Shown in pieces: positions 33,388-44,934 of a stretch of 64,000 nucleotides of DNA (the stretch's first letter is position 1; every line of letters starts with the position of its first letter). Below the pieces are notes generated by a model that was not told the DNA's origin, did not search any database, and was given only the letters and a program-made list of their open reading frames with translations. The stretch is from Neurospora tetrasperma FGSC 2508. Lineage: Eukaryota; Ascomycota; Sordariomycetes; Sordariales; Sordariaceae. The stretch covers positions 4,783,470 through 4,847,469 of the forward strand of contig NW_009799101.1 of NCBI RefSeq assembly GCF_000213175.1, in the 5' to 3' direction. The position numbers and the translations under genes were made by a program.

Positions 33388-36023
33388 GGTCTAATTGCTC
33401 TCTCAATTGTGTTGTCTGACCGGGATGAGGCGCCGGAGTTGGGCGCTGACGATGGGTTTGAGGGAAGCGAGTGAAGGAATGACAGTCTAGGAATCGGGTG
33501 ACTGGTCCGGGCGTGATGTGGGATAAGCGGAGTGGGGTTTGATCGGGCCAAGCCTTGGTGGGCAAGCAAGCAACGTTCCTCTATACTTGGATGTCGGGGG
33601 TTTCGCTTGTTATAAAATGTGTGCTTGTTGTTTGCGACGGCTATTCCATTGGTTGGGGCTGGCGTAGTATGGCTACCAACTTCAAAACAAAGCATAACAG
33701 GGCAGTGAGGGCACCATCGTATGGCGTATTGTTGCCTCTATAACGTCGCCCAGTGGCCGATTGACGACAGGGAATCGAAGTGGACGACAGCACCGAAACT
33801 CAACCTAACATGCAGGACATCAACCAGTGGGCCACCATGCAGTAGCGTCCATGTGTCTGCGAATGATAGGTGTCGGACAATGTGGGTCGACCTGCATGCC
33901 CGAGAATGACTTTGTTTGTCGGCCATGTTCGAATATATTTTCTTTGTCACAATTGCCTTTGTGAACTTTGACGACTTGAGCCTCTTTTTCACTCCAAGTC
34001 GGGATACCTCATCAAAAGGCGCCTGGGGAGGCCATTGCCCGTCCAGAGAGGCATCCAAGAGGCACACTTGCTCCCCAAGCGCGAGTAAGGCCTTTTCTCT
34101 GTGCCGCAACCTCACATGTAGCCCGTCCATCATCTCAAGTCATCCGCAGGCAGAGGTGGCTTTGGTCCCTCTTCCAGGTGGATATGGGGCCGGGTCCACG
34201 GTATGGGTAGACGCACGGGTACATTACCTAACTTTGTCTGTTGCAGGGTAAGGGGACTTGGAGGACGACGACCTTGGATAGTATGCTAAGGCTGTAGATA
34301 TGGCCTTGACATCTTCCACTTGGAAGTGCTGCTATCAAGGGACCCGAAAACGCCCTCTAGGTGGGTATTCCATTCTGCTCACTGAGTAGAGAATGTCGGG
34401 TGTGGCTGTCTCAACTCCCAGCTGCATCAAGGCAGAAAATGTCTCGGGAAAGGGAAGAGAAAAGAAGGTAGTGTTGGTGTTCTTGACCGTTCTTGATGTG
34501 GGAAGCTTAGTTGTTAGTGACAGAAGCCTGCTGCAATGTTGTTTCATACCTACAGCACCGCGCACAGGGCAGCTTGAGGCTGGGCTCTGTTAGCTCAAAG
34601 ACACAACGGAACCAACTGCATCAGCCAGACCACACCAAAAAGGAAATCAATGAGTTGCAAGATGATGGTCGAAGACACCCAAAAGAGATATCGTAGCTTG
34701 AGAAAACGTCAAGTTCTGTAAACAGGGCACGTACCAACCTGCTTCCTCTTTAACAAGACGATGGGAACAGCGACAGCCACCGACCGGACCCGACGGTTGG
34801 GGCAACTCGCTGGTAGCCAGGGCACAGGCAAAGTCAGTAATATGGGCATGTTGACTTGTGCATGTTTGAAGTGGATGGCCGATTCAAAGATTCTCGATAT
34901 CCATATTTGACAGGGAAAGAAGCGAGTATCCAAGTCGAAAGGTGAAGATCACTCAATGGCTGTGCTGGCTTGGGGCTGTGATACCGGCAGTGTGGCAAAG
35001 TCACAGAACAGAGAAAACAGGAAAGCTCACGCAAGGAGCTATGACCACCCGAATGAGCTGGAGCTGGAATGGGTAGTAATACGCGATAAGATAAAGGTGA
35101 CTGCACTAACAGAGTGGTATGTGGCCTGTAACCCTCTTGCGTTAGTGATCAGCCATCCACCCTCACACCTAACATGGCGTCTCTCTGTAAAGAGGACCTG
35201 GGACCATGGGAATCTGCAGAAAATCATCCACTTGACAGCCCGTGATTGTTGACTACATGTTTTTGCAGCCGATCAGCATGGAACTATTCCGCCTTTTCCT
35301 TTTCCCCAAGGTACGTAGTGTACACAATCTCTGGCAACTGCCGGTTCAAGCAATAATCAGAAAAGCCGTGATTGGAAAGTGCCGGCTCAACCCCACCCCC
35401 ATCTCTTAGCAATGACATCACCAACTTGGACTCGCTGTAGGTACCATTCCCTTTCCGATCACTTTGCCCCACTTTGTCCTTGTGCTTTCCCATGTTCGTT
35501 CCTCCTTTTGACAGCAGAGAGATCTCGATCATTGAACAGTTTCCCAAATCACAGGAAGGCACAAGGCAAACTATCGATCGAGGTTCTCCGACAAATGTCC
35601 GTTCCTGGCTTTGAAATCTTGAACAGTCATGCGAACCTATGAATGCCTGGGACTGGACTGGGACGGGAGTCGATGAGCCATCACAATCTCTGACGGACGG
35701 GAAGAAGAGGGAACGAATGCACTGACAGCATTTGTTTGTTCTTTGACGTCATGCATAGGTAAAGATGTGCAAGTATAACATGACTTTGGGAAGCAGTCGT
35801 TCTTTCATCTGATACCTTAGAAATAGGAAATCCTTTAATTTCCCAGTTCATCCGTCTCTGTCTCTTCCTTCTCCTACTCCTTCTCCTCCTCCTCCTCCTC
35901 CTTATTCATCTTACCTGCCCTTTCCGTAATAATTTCATGCAACGACTCGCGTTGCATTATCCTCCCCTAGATCCTGCAGCAGAACCACCCACAGAACACA
36001 TTCTCCAGCAGTCGAATCCCACC
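33388..36023. other. Intergenic, about 2.6 kb upstream of cat-1
   Basis: No supported gene; the longest frames (33738-34133 minus, 34956-35252 plus) have no family features. The right end is the cat-1 promoter and leader. Confidence 0.5.
35851..35912 (+). promoter_or_regulatory. C/T-rich tract in the cat-1 promoter or leader
   Basis: About 60 nt of almost pure pyrimidine on the plus strand, including a TCC trinucleotide run, ending about 110 nt before the cat-1 start codon. Such tracts commonly precede transcription starts of strongly expressed filamentous-fungal genes; its role here is inferred. Confidence 0.5.
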
Positions 36024-38298
36024 ATGTCCAACATCATCAGCCAGGCCGGCCAAAAGGCCAAGGAGGCCCTCACCAGTGCCCCCAGCAGCAAGAAGGTGGA
36101 CGATCTCAAGAACGAGTTCAAGGAGACCGATAAGAATGCCCGCCTCACCACCGACTATGGTGTCAAGCAGACCACGGCCGACGACTGGCTGAGGATCGTC
36201 AGCGACGACAAGATTGGTCCTTCTCTGCTCGAGGACCCCTTTGCCCGTGAAAGAGTACGTATACTCACAATAATTCCATCCTTTTATATATTTGCGCCCA
36301 CTAACCCCTTTCCTGCAGATCATGCGCTTCGACCACGAGAGAATCCCAGAGCGAGTAGTCCACGCCCGTGGCAGCGGTGCCTTTGGCAAGTTCACGGTCT
36401 ACGAGAGCGCCTCCGACCTCACAATGGCCCCTGTCCTTACCGATACCTCGCGCGAGACCCCCGTCTTTGTGCGCTTCTCTACCGTTCTCGGCAGCCGAGG
36501 CAGTGCCGACACGGTCCGTGATGTCCGTGGTTTCGCCGTCAAGTTCTACACAGAAGAGGGTAACTGGGATTTGGTTGGCAACAATATCCCCGTCTTCTTC
36601 ATCCAGGACGCCATCAAGTTCCCCGATGTCATCCACGCTGGCAAGCCCGAGCCCCACAACGAGGTGCCCCAGGCCCAGAGCGCCCATAACAACTTTTGGG
36701 ATTTCCAGTTCAACCACACCGAGGCCACTCACATGTTCACCTGGGCCATGAGTGATCGCGCCATTCCCCGTTCCCTCCGCATGATGCAGGGTTTCGGTGT
36801 CAACACCTACACTCTCATCAACGCCCAGGGCAAGCGTCACTTTGTCAAGTTCCACTGGACTCCCGAGCTCGGTGTCCACTCCCTCGTTTGGGATGAGGCC
36901 TTGAAGCTGGCTGGTCAGGATCCCGATTTCCACCGCAAGGATCTTTGGGAGGCTATCGAGAACGGTGCCTACCCCAAGTGGAAGTTTGGTATCCAGGCTA
37001 TTGCCGAGGAGGACGAGCACAAGTTCGACTTTGACATCCTCGATGCCACCAAGATCTGGCCCGAGGACCTCGTCCCCGTCCGCTACATTGGCGAGATGGA
37101 GCTGAACCGCAACCCCGACGAGTTCTTCCCCCAGACCGAGCAGATTGCCTTTTGCACCAGCCACGTCGTTAACGGCATTGGCTTCTCCGACGACCCTCTT
37201 CTCCAGGGCCGCAACTTCTCCTACTTTGACACCCAGATCTCCCGTCTTGGTGTCAACTTCCAGGAGCTGCCCATCAACCGCCCTGTGTGCCCTGTCATGA
37301 ACTTTAACCGTGATGGTGCCATGCGCCACACCATCTCCCGCGGCACCGTCAACTACTACCCCAACCGTTTCGACGCCTGCCCTCCCGCCTCCCTCAAGGA
37401 AGGCGGTTACCTCGAGTACGCCGAGAAGGTCGCCGGTATCAAGGCCCGTGCCCGCAGTGCCAAGTTCAAGGAGCACTTCAGCCAGGCCCAGCTCTTCTAC
37501 AACTCGATGTCGCCGATTGAGAAGCAGCACATGATCAACGCATTTGGCTTCGAGCTCGACCACTGCGAGGATCCTGTTGTCTACGGCCGCATGGTTCAGC
37601 GTCTGGCCGATATCGATCTTGGTCTTGCTCAGACCATTGCCGAAATGGTTGGCGGCGAGGCTCCCACTACCACCAACCACCCTAACCACGGCAGGAAGAC
37701 CATCAACCTCAGCCAGACCGAGTTCCCGCCTGCGACGCCCACCATCAAGTCCCGCCGTGTTGCCATCATCATCGCCGATGGCTACGACAACGTTGCTTAT
37801 GACGCTGCCTATGCCGCTATTTCTGCCAACCAGGCCATCCCTCTTGTTATCGGCCCCCGCCGCTCCAAGGTCACTGCTGCCAATGGTTCGACCGTCCAGC
37901 CCCACCACCACCTCGAGGGCTTCCGCTCGACCATGGTGGACGCCATCTTCATTCCCGGCGGGGCCAAGGCTGCTGAGACGCTCTCCAAGAACGGCCGTGC
38001 TCTGCACTGGATCCGTGAGGCGTTTGGTCATCTCAAGGCCATTGGTGCTACCGGCGAGGCGGTTGACCTCGTTGCCAAGGCGATTGCTCTGCCTCAGGTC
38101 ACAGTTAGCAGCGAGGCGGAGGTTCATGAAAGCTATGGTGTTGTGACGCTCAACAAGGTTAAGCCTGAGAGTTTCACAGATGCCGTCAAGATTGCCAAGG
38201 GCGCTGCTGGGTTCTTGGGAGAGTTCTTCTATGCTATTGCCCAGCACAGGAATTGGGACAGAGAGTTGGATGGCCTGCACTCGATGGTTGCGTACTAA
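36024..38298 (+). CDS. cat-1: Large-subunit catalase CAT-1
   Basis: Two exons, 36024-36254 and 36319-38298, with a 64 nt intron (GTACGT donor, CTAAC branch at 36301, TGCAG acceptor), giving 736 residues, the length I recall for Neurospora CAT-1. It breaks down hydrogen peroxide. Seen in sequence: distal His92 (VVHARGSG), Asn165 (LVGNN), proximal haem ligand Tyr379 (RNFSYFDTQ), and a C-terminal flavodoxin/DJ-1-like domain at about 565-736 (RRVAIIIADGYDNV) typical of large-subunit catalases. The start MSNIISQAG has ACCATGT context; an in-frame ATG at 35937 would add a non-conserved leader. No signal peptide, so intracellular; CAT-1 is known to be abundant in conidia and under stress. Third codon positions are strongly C/G-biased, which leaves a long open frame on the opposite strand. 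Confidence 0.98.
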
Positions 38299-39308
38299 GT
38301 GCAGTCAGTGGTGGAAGTCGGTACTTATGATAATTATGATACCTAATGTTTATGAGTCATGTTCTTTTCAGGAAGTTTTGGAGTGCTTTAAGTGATATGT
38401 GACTAGCGTGAATGAGTGGATGTAGCGGGGATTACTGTTAGTGAACTATCTCCACTGTTTTCTGCTGCCTCTGTACCCCATTGTCATTCATTGTCCTGTC
38501 TCTTTGACGCTCCTCGGCTTCCTTTCTTGAAAAGAAACGTCTACTCGATAGACTAACATCTCTATCCCCCTTCATTGATGAAGTCTGCCCTCGACTTGAT
38601 AGTCCCCTCGGGACGGCATACAGCCGCACAGCCGGACCCTCACATGGTAGTCCACTCCATTGTCCTGCCAGATGATGGCGCCGATTGTCATGAGCCAAAT
38701 TCACGTACATTTTTTCCACATTGTTCACATCCCTGAAACCATGGATAAAACAAAAAAAAAAAACCTATATCGCTTCTCAACTTGACTTCTTTGGAAGTTG
38801 ATAATGTATCAAGGCTGTCAAGATACTACCTATCTTTGCGCGCATCAGTCAAACGCTTGGCCACGCGGGGACTTGGCACACTCCTAGCACCAGCAGTGAC
38901 AAAGCTATCAACACAACTGGTTTCTTATCGTTTTCCTCCCGAGTTCAAAACACTAACATCACCGGTGAGCAAGAATTACAACAATGAGCAATTACTACCA
39001 CGCCTGTCGTCGAGACAGTCACAGATATCCCCCAAAAACGCAGCCGCCCCCCAAAAGTCAGAGTTAGAGTCAGAGTCAACAATACCCAACCTCAATAAGT
39101 ATACCCCATCCCCCCCGACTCCGTCCCAGTATTCATTCCCAGCTGCATAGAGGTACCAAACCTCTACACACCACCCTTCAATGCTGACATCTCCCTCTCC
39201 ATCATCAAGCTACCCCATCCACACAGCAAACTCTCGTTCGTCCTCCTCCCTCTTCTTTTCCTCTTTCCCTCTCCTTCCACCAACCAACTTATCCAGTTAA
39301 CCCCATGG
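38299..39308. other. Gap between convergent cat-1 and SET-domain gene
   Basis: No gene seen. A 122-codon frame at 38782-39150 is low complexity near its end. TAGAGGTA lies at 39148. The sequence 39180-39300 is C/T-rich. Confidence 0.5.
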
Positions 39309-40805
39309 TCACCCACCCCCCACTTTCTTACCTCGAACCTTATACCCCCAACTCCAATGCCCCCTCACATCCCCCGCCATAATCCTCATAGCCACCACCT
39401 CATTCGCATCTTTTCCGTGTTCAATCCTAGCCGCTTGCACCGCCAACTCGGCATACTTCTTTGCTTTTTTGTCGTCTTCTTGTCCGAGGTAATTATAGTT
39501 GGTGGCAGCCAACTCGTACGCTTCCGCCATTTTACTCTCCAGTCCTTCTTCGAGGTGTAGCTTGAGGAAGTACTCGATTGTTTCTGGAGGTACGGCGGGG
39601 GAGTCGTGGTTGCGGAGTAAGGAGCGGATGCGGTGTAGGGAGGCGAGGCGGGCGGAGGAGGTGGAAAGTTCTTGGGAGGGACTCATGGGGGAGGAGGGGT
39701 GGGGGTTGCCGTGGGGTTTGGAGAGAGAGGGGGAATGGCCTGTGCAAGAGGGGCACGGGCAATAGGGGGATGGAGATGGGGAAGGGGAGGAGGAGGAGGA
39801 GGGACGGTACTTCCCTACCCACTCTTGCCTTTCTTTGCGCGGAAGCAAGGGGTCGATATAAGCGATGGATAATTCCTCCCCGGGAGCAACTTTGCGAGCA
39901 ACGGTCGTCCGCAGAGCTAAGGTCCTGTCGATGTGGAATGCGATATTAGGTCGGCAGGAGTGCGTGAAGAGGGACATGGATGGGTAGTTGATGTAGTGCT
40001 TTGAGTGGTTGGCTTGCAGTGATTCTTGGCCGAGAGGGGTGTAGGAATTGGAACCGAGGTCGATTTCAAAGGGGGAGGCGAGGAGGATTTGCTCGATGGT
40101 TCTTTCTTTTTGGTCTGGGGAGAGGAGGGTGGTGCGTTGTTTGTCAAAGGCTTCACGCGTTGCGGGAGGGAGGAAGGAGACGGCTTTCTCGAGTAACTTG
40201 TTTCGCTCGGATTTGCGCCAGATATCGGCGAAGAAGTCCTTGTGGACTAAGAGCGCTGGGGCGGCGCTCATCAAGGGCTTGCCGCGCCGAAGGGGAATGG
40301 TGGCGGTTAGTCCGGGGCCTTTGGAGAGGATGAAACTTTCTGAAAAGGGCTTTTCTTCTTCTCGTTGTCTGTCTTCTTTCCCTTTTGCTCCGGTTGCTTC
40401 CGCTCTTTCTGGAGTGGTGGTCCTGGTAGTGAAAGCCTCGATCCGGTCCTCGGCTTCATCGAGATGTTGATCTAACCGCGCAATATTCTGAAAATCGGCA
40501 TATTTGGTGAGCAACACGATGCCTCGCCCGTGGCCCAGACCAAGATTGGTGTAGATGCAGTAGGTTTGTTGGGAGCAAATGTTGGAGGACCACCACCCGT
40601 TGGTGGGTGGGATACTGTTGGAATCCGAGAAGGTGGTGTTGGAGGTGTAGACGACTTGGGACTTGTCCATTTGTTCGTTGGTGAGGTTCTTGCCGTCTTT
40701 GGCGTTGGGTACGGGAGCTGGCTGTGGTTCGTCCTTGTTGCTCGTCTTTGAGATGGCGAGTTGAGCAAATAGTCCAAGGAGAAGGGCGCGGGTGAGCCAG
40801 GCCAT
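39309..40805 (-). CDS. SET-domain protein with predicted N-terminal signal peptide, 498 aa
   Basis: Single exon. Start chosen at MAWLTRALLLG (40805), since the 11 residues before it would spoil a clear signal peptide that ends near AISKTS. Residues about 65-100 carry a Cys-containing block (SSNICSQQTYCIYTNLG). The SET domain begins at KGPGLTATIPLRRGKPLM and includes the catalytic-fold signatures THSCRPN (about 283-287) and GEELSIAY (about 310-317), followed by a CPCPSC post-SET-like zinc cluster (about 353-358) after a Ser/Pro run. The helical C-terminus resembles SMYD/SET5-type proteins. SET domains transfer methyl groups to lysine and normally act in nucleus or cytosol, so a secretory leader is odd. 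The leader could instead be a membrane anchor or a misjudged start. Confidence 0.85.
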   Translation of the reverse strand: MAWLTRALLLGLFAQLAISKTSNKDEPQPAPVPNAKDGKNLTNEQMDKSQVVYTSNTTFSDSNSIPPTNGWWSSNICSQQTYCIYTNLGLGHGRGIVLLTKYADFQNIARLDQHLDEAEDRIEAFTTRTTTPERAEATGAKGKEDRQREEEKPFSESFILSKGPGLTATIPLRRGKPLMSAAPALLVHKDFFADIWRKSERNKLLEKAVSFLPPATREAFDKQRTTLLSPDQKERTIEQILLASPFEIDLGSNSYTPLGQESLQANHSKHYINYPSMSLFTHSCRPNIAFHIDRTLALRTTVARKVAPGEELSIAYIDPLLPRKERQEWVGKYRPSSSSSPSPSPSPYCPCPSCTGHSPSLSKPHGNPHPSSPMSPSQELSTSSARLASLHRIRSLLRNHDSPAVPPETIEYFLKLHLEEGLESKMAEAYELAATNYNYLGQEDDKKAKKYAELAVQAARIEHGKDANEVVAMRIMAGDVRGHWSWGYKVRGKKVGGG

Positions 40806-43068
40806 GATGACGAGAGTTGTCGATCTGATGGTAAGCAAAATCTGATCGAGTGAGCGAAGTCTTTAGGGGCAGACGGATGGGTGATGTTCTTTTGTCTTTC
40901 ACATGCTGACTTGGGCTGGAAGGAAACGTGTCCAAGACACTCGTCACGTCACTATCATAGTCATACGCCTTACAATACTAAAGTCATCTAGGAATACTAT
41001 CAAGCAAAAGACTTGATTGGATCTAATTCATTGCCTAAATGGGTGTTGTGGATGGCATTTTACCCGCGAGTGTCGTTGCAGTGTTTGGTTCTGCTCGGAG
41101 CGGGACATTCTTCGGCAGGCAGGAGGGTGACGGCTAAAGTCCGCTAAAACAGCAGTGACATAAGAAATCTAAGAAGACAAGAAGGGACACTGTCGAATCG
41201 GTCATGACAAATCCTTCTTACTACTTGATCGACGACAAGGGTGGTGATGCTGGACAGGATTTCGAGGTGCTCGTCTTGGTGTTTTGTTCCGATGAGGGTT
41301 TTCGCGGGAAATTGATCCTGAAACTCGCACCTTCCTCCCTTCAGTGTCACGACACATCTGCTCTCGTTTTGTGCGCACCTTCGCGACTTCCCTTGAGCAA
41401 GTGTCGAGGCTTTAGGGCTCAACCCTTTCTGGAGGATCGACTTTTTTTCCCTTTTCCACGTCTCATCATTTCGTTCGCTTCAGTTTCGTCCGATTTCTCC
41501 CTCTTCCCGACCTGAAGTTGCTTCCATGATCCATCCTGTTTGTATTCATACCTGTTATGTCACCTTCGTCTTTCCTTGCATCCCTTTTGTACCTTCCTCC
41601 ACACCGGATCTGTTCGTTCTGCTCGAGCTTCCAGTCCCCCTCTCAATCCCCTCCGAGCTCGAAGTGCCAGTTTCCCGCATTCGTTTTATGGCTATTGAGG
41701 CCGTTTTCTCATGCTCGTTCTCCTACATATAGCTCAATGTCTACCTACCTCGCGATCTGTCTTTCTGAGGTCCAAAATACACCTTGATCATGCTGTGATT
41801 TGTCCGTTATCTCGTTCCTACCATCCGCTCCTCACTAATCGAAGTCGTTACAGGTACTGAGTTGCTTCGTTTGCTCTCACACGCTCAACCTTTAGAGGTA
41901 CTCTGACTTTTGTCTCGTTCCTCGAAGGGGTAAATCTTGTCCAGCACTATCTCGAAACTCCGTTTTCCTTGAATCAAACGGAAAACTGTGCCTTTTCGTG
42001 CAACAAACTAACTTCTGGAAGTTATCTTTATGTTCTCTACAATCTATCTTGGTCTCTGCTCTTCGTGCTCGTAACTTCTCACGACACAGATCTACAAACA
42101 CTACCTACCAGAAAGCAGCTCACTTCATTAGTTACAGCTAGACTCGCATGAGGAGGATGACAGGGAAAATGTGCATGACTTTCTGCGGTGCTGGTATGCT
42201 GTCAACGCATTCTTGTACTGATTTCAACGGTATCTGCGCGATTCATTTTGGCGTCAGACTTCGAATCTCTCTTCATTCAAGCTTGTCACTTCTTCGTTGT
42301 AACCATAATTCACGAACAACAACAGAACCCCCGACCTGCCAAAGTGTTCGATGATCACAGTTATTATCATCTGAATTTGAAATACAGGTTTAGCATCACG
42401 TAGTCCTGCCCTTCACTGCAGTTGAGTTTCAGGTTCCGTACTATTCGACTGTTCATCCCATTGTTTTGCTGTTCATCCGATTGTGAACTTATATATTTCC
42501 GCTGACAGCCGTCGCTTCGCACTTCGACATATTTAAATCAGATCACAATACGAACAGAATACGAATGCGCCAATTCTGTCTGAATAGGCATCCACCACTC
42601 GACAAACGGTATCCTGGACCATCTTCAGGGTATAAAAGCCTCGACATTTTGCTAGTATGTACGGCTTTTTCTCCTCTCTAACATCTTTCTCGCAACCAAC
42701 GACTTGCTCGATGCAAGCGATTCTGCGACCTTTACCCACACAACAGCTTTTTCCGTCGGCCTTCGCAGCAACTTCCTTCGCCCAGTACACTTTCCGCCCT
42801 CGGACTCGGCCTTTCTTTCTTCTTCTAAACCTCACCTCTCTCTCCGGCAACTCGGCGGCCTTGTCTTTTGTCAAAGATATCCTCAACCGCATCATTCCTT
42901 GGCGCTGGCGGCCTTCTGCACTCTTCTTCCGTCGCGTCTGGCGTCTTCATGGGCAGAAAGTTCTTCGCGTTTTCCTGACTTGTTGTGTGCTCGGGCTGCT
43001 TGTGGCTGCTTTCAAGATTTTTTCACGGTTTCTTTCCAGAGCAAAAGAAGAAGAAGAAGCTGGACAAG
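40806..43068. other. Intergenic and probable long leader, about 2.3 kb
   Basis: T/C-rich DNA without a supported gene. Frame 42657-43115 (152 codons) overlaps the start of the next gene in another frame and has a hydrophobic stretch, but its codon use is poor; I treat it as an upstream open frame at most. TAGAGGTA at 41893. Confidence 0.45.
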
Positions 43069-43806
43069 ATGGCCTTCAACCCGCCTCACACACCTCAAGG
43101 CGCCCGGCCGAGTAGATTTATCTACCCGCCAGAAGTACTCAGATCCAGAGAGAGTAAGTCACCCTGTTCAAGCGAACAATACCCCTTGTCTTTCACTTTG
43201 TTCTCAACTTTCGAGTTCCAAAGTTGGACTCGATCACTTTCTTTCATTTTCTAACGACCCTTTGTCTTTCTTTCAACAGGAGCTCAAGCGACTCTCGAGT
43301 CCATCGTCACTCCCTTCTTCAACCGCCTCGACGCCATGTACTGGGGCCGCCCCGCCTACATGGGCTGGGATGCCATCCGCCAAACCCTCAACCGCATCCA
43401 AGCGGACTACATGCGCCACCTCACCCGGCACTTCTTCATTTCACCCATTGCAGAGCACCCCCTGGCGCTCTATATACTACGCCATCAGATGCGCTGGTTG
43501 GAAAATACGTTTGAGGGGGACCTCATTGACATTGAGGTTGATCCCTTCAATCGGGACATATTCCCGACGGAGGCGATCAGGGCGAATGCCAGGGCTGAGA
43601 AGCATGAGTCAAGGTGGCAGCAGGTGATACGCACGATGGTGCGGGACGGAAGCTGGAGGAGGGATTGGGGAGAGATGCGCTTAGAGAACTTTGTGAGGAT
43701 GATGATGAATCACATGGTTCTCCTGGTAAGTTTGGAGTTGGAGATGGTGGAGAGGGCGAGGTACATGAGGAAGGGAGGGGAGAGAAGGAGGAGGGCTAGT
43801 TTTTGA
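43069..43806 (+). CDS. Small protein of unknown function, 203 aa
   Basis: Two exons, 43069-43153 and 43280-43806, with a 126 nt intron (GTAAGT donor, CTAAC at 43251, CAACAG acceptor); phases agree. The start MAFNPPHTPQGARP has AAGATGG context; an in-frame ATG at 42985 would add 28 residues ending in a lysine run. The protein is mainly helical: LESIVTPFFNRLDAMYWGRP, a segment with HFFISPIAEHPLALYILRHQ, then an Arg/Glu-rich region and MMMNHMVLLVSLELEMVERA. No signal peptide or known motif. I do not recognise the family. Confidence 0.7.
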
Positions 43807-44934
43807 GGGGGAAATTCTGGGCAGGGAGAGAGAGAGAGCATCAATAGAGCATCATCGGGTTTTGATCAACATGAAGACATGATGGCGCCGTAGGGTAGCT
43901 ATGGAGTACAAGATAGTTGTGAGAGAAAATCAGCGAGTGGATTATTGAGCTTCGGTCTGGGCAGAATCCGAACGAAGGATCACATCGTTGATCTGCTCAC
44001 CTGTACTCAGTACCTCTACTAGGACACTGCGCAGCCATACATTGGAACCAAGTAATTCCAATTCAACTATACCATGGATGAAGAGTTTTACTCACGAAAT
44101 TGAACCTTTTCCTCCTTCCTACTCGTAGCATAACTGGTATTGCTGATGTTCAAACAACTGTTGATCACTTGTTTGACCTCTAGAGGCACCTCTACGCTCG
44201 CCTCCTGATATACCCTAACCCTTTGAATGACGGACTGTTGCTGGGGAACCCGCTTCACAGCTTCACAGGCTGCAGTGTCGCCAATGTGCTTACCTCTATG
44301 GAAGGTGCAATGTGGTGGATGGATTCTGGTGTGCAGTATTTAACCGTGGGTCACGGTAGTAAGCCGTTAGTCAGCCTGATCAACCAACCCACTCCCTTTA
44401 ATTCTACCCATCAACCGTGAGCAACGCCAGAAAACGAGTTGCACTTGCCATGATATGTACCGGAAGAAATGTCACGGTCTGCTTTTCGTTGCCTCCCTAC
44501 TGTATCACTCATTCCTTTTGGCAATATGCCTGTTTTATGGGTACGGTATCTCTGAAAATATCCAGTGACTCCAAGAAGGAATTGTATATCATCGACGAGA
44601 CGTGGCAGTTTCCAAAGGATTATCTCGGTGAAGGGGATTGTGCAAATCACTAACAGGAATAGTTGTGAGTTCTGACCAACTTTGTTACGGTCATGAACAT
44701 GCCATGTCCCCGGTTCTTGGCCTGTGCGTCGTAGGGTAGGATAGCGCCGGGTAGGAATGCATACTAACAAGGGGAGTTGACCCATGTTAGCCCAATCAAT
44801 CTCGGCGCTAGTCACCCTTCAGCCATCCAAGTACATACCTAGTAACTTGCAACCAACAAGCCCAACGCGTCCTTCTCTCATGTCCGTCTCGACGTATCTT
44901 GCTCCCTGCTCGATATCCAAGCCTCCAATTTAAC
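43807..44934. other. Intergenic, about 1.1 kb
   Basis: No gene supported. TACCTCTA at 44011 and 44291, a near-palindromic CCTCTAGAGG at 44178-44187, and telomere-like CCCTAACCC at 44213. Confidence 0.5.

Noticed and set aside
36301-38280. 659-codon open frame antisense to cat-1
   Set aside because: It mirrors the catalase exon almost end to end and has the Val/Leu/Gly-rich composition that results from strong C/G third-position bias on the other strand; no domain.
42657-43115. 152-codon frame overlapping the start of the 43069 gene
   Set aside because: Has one hydrophobic stretch but poor codon use and no family; at most an upstream open frame.
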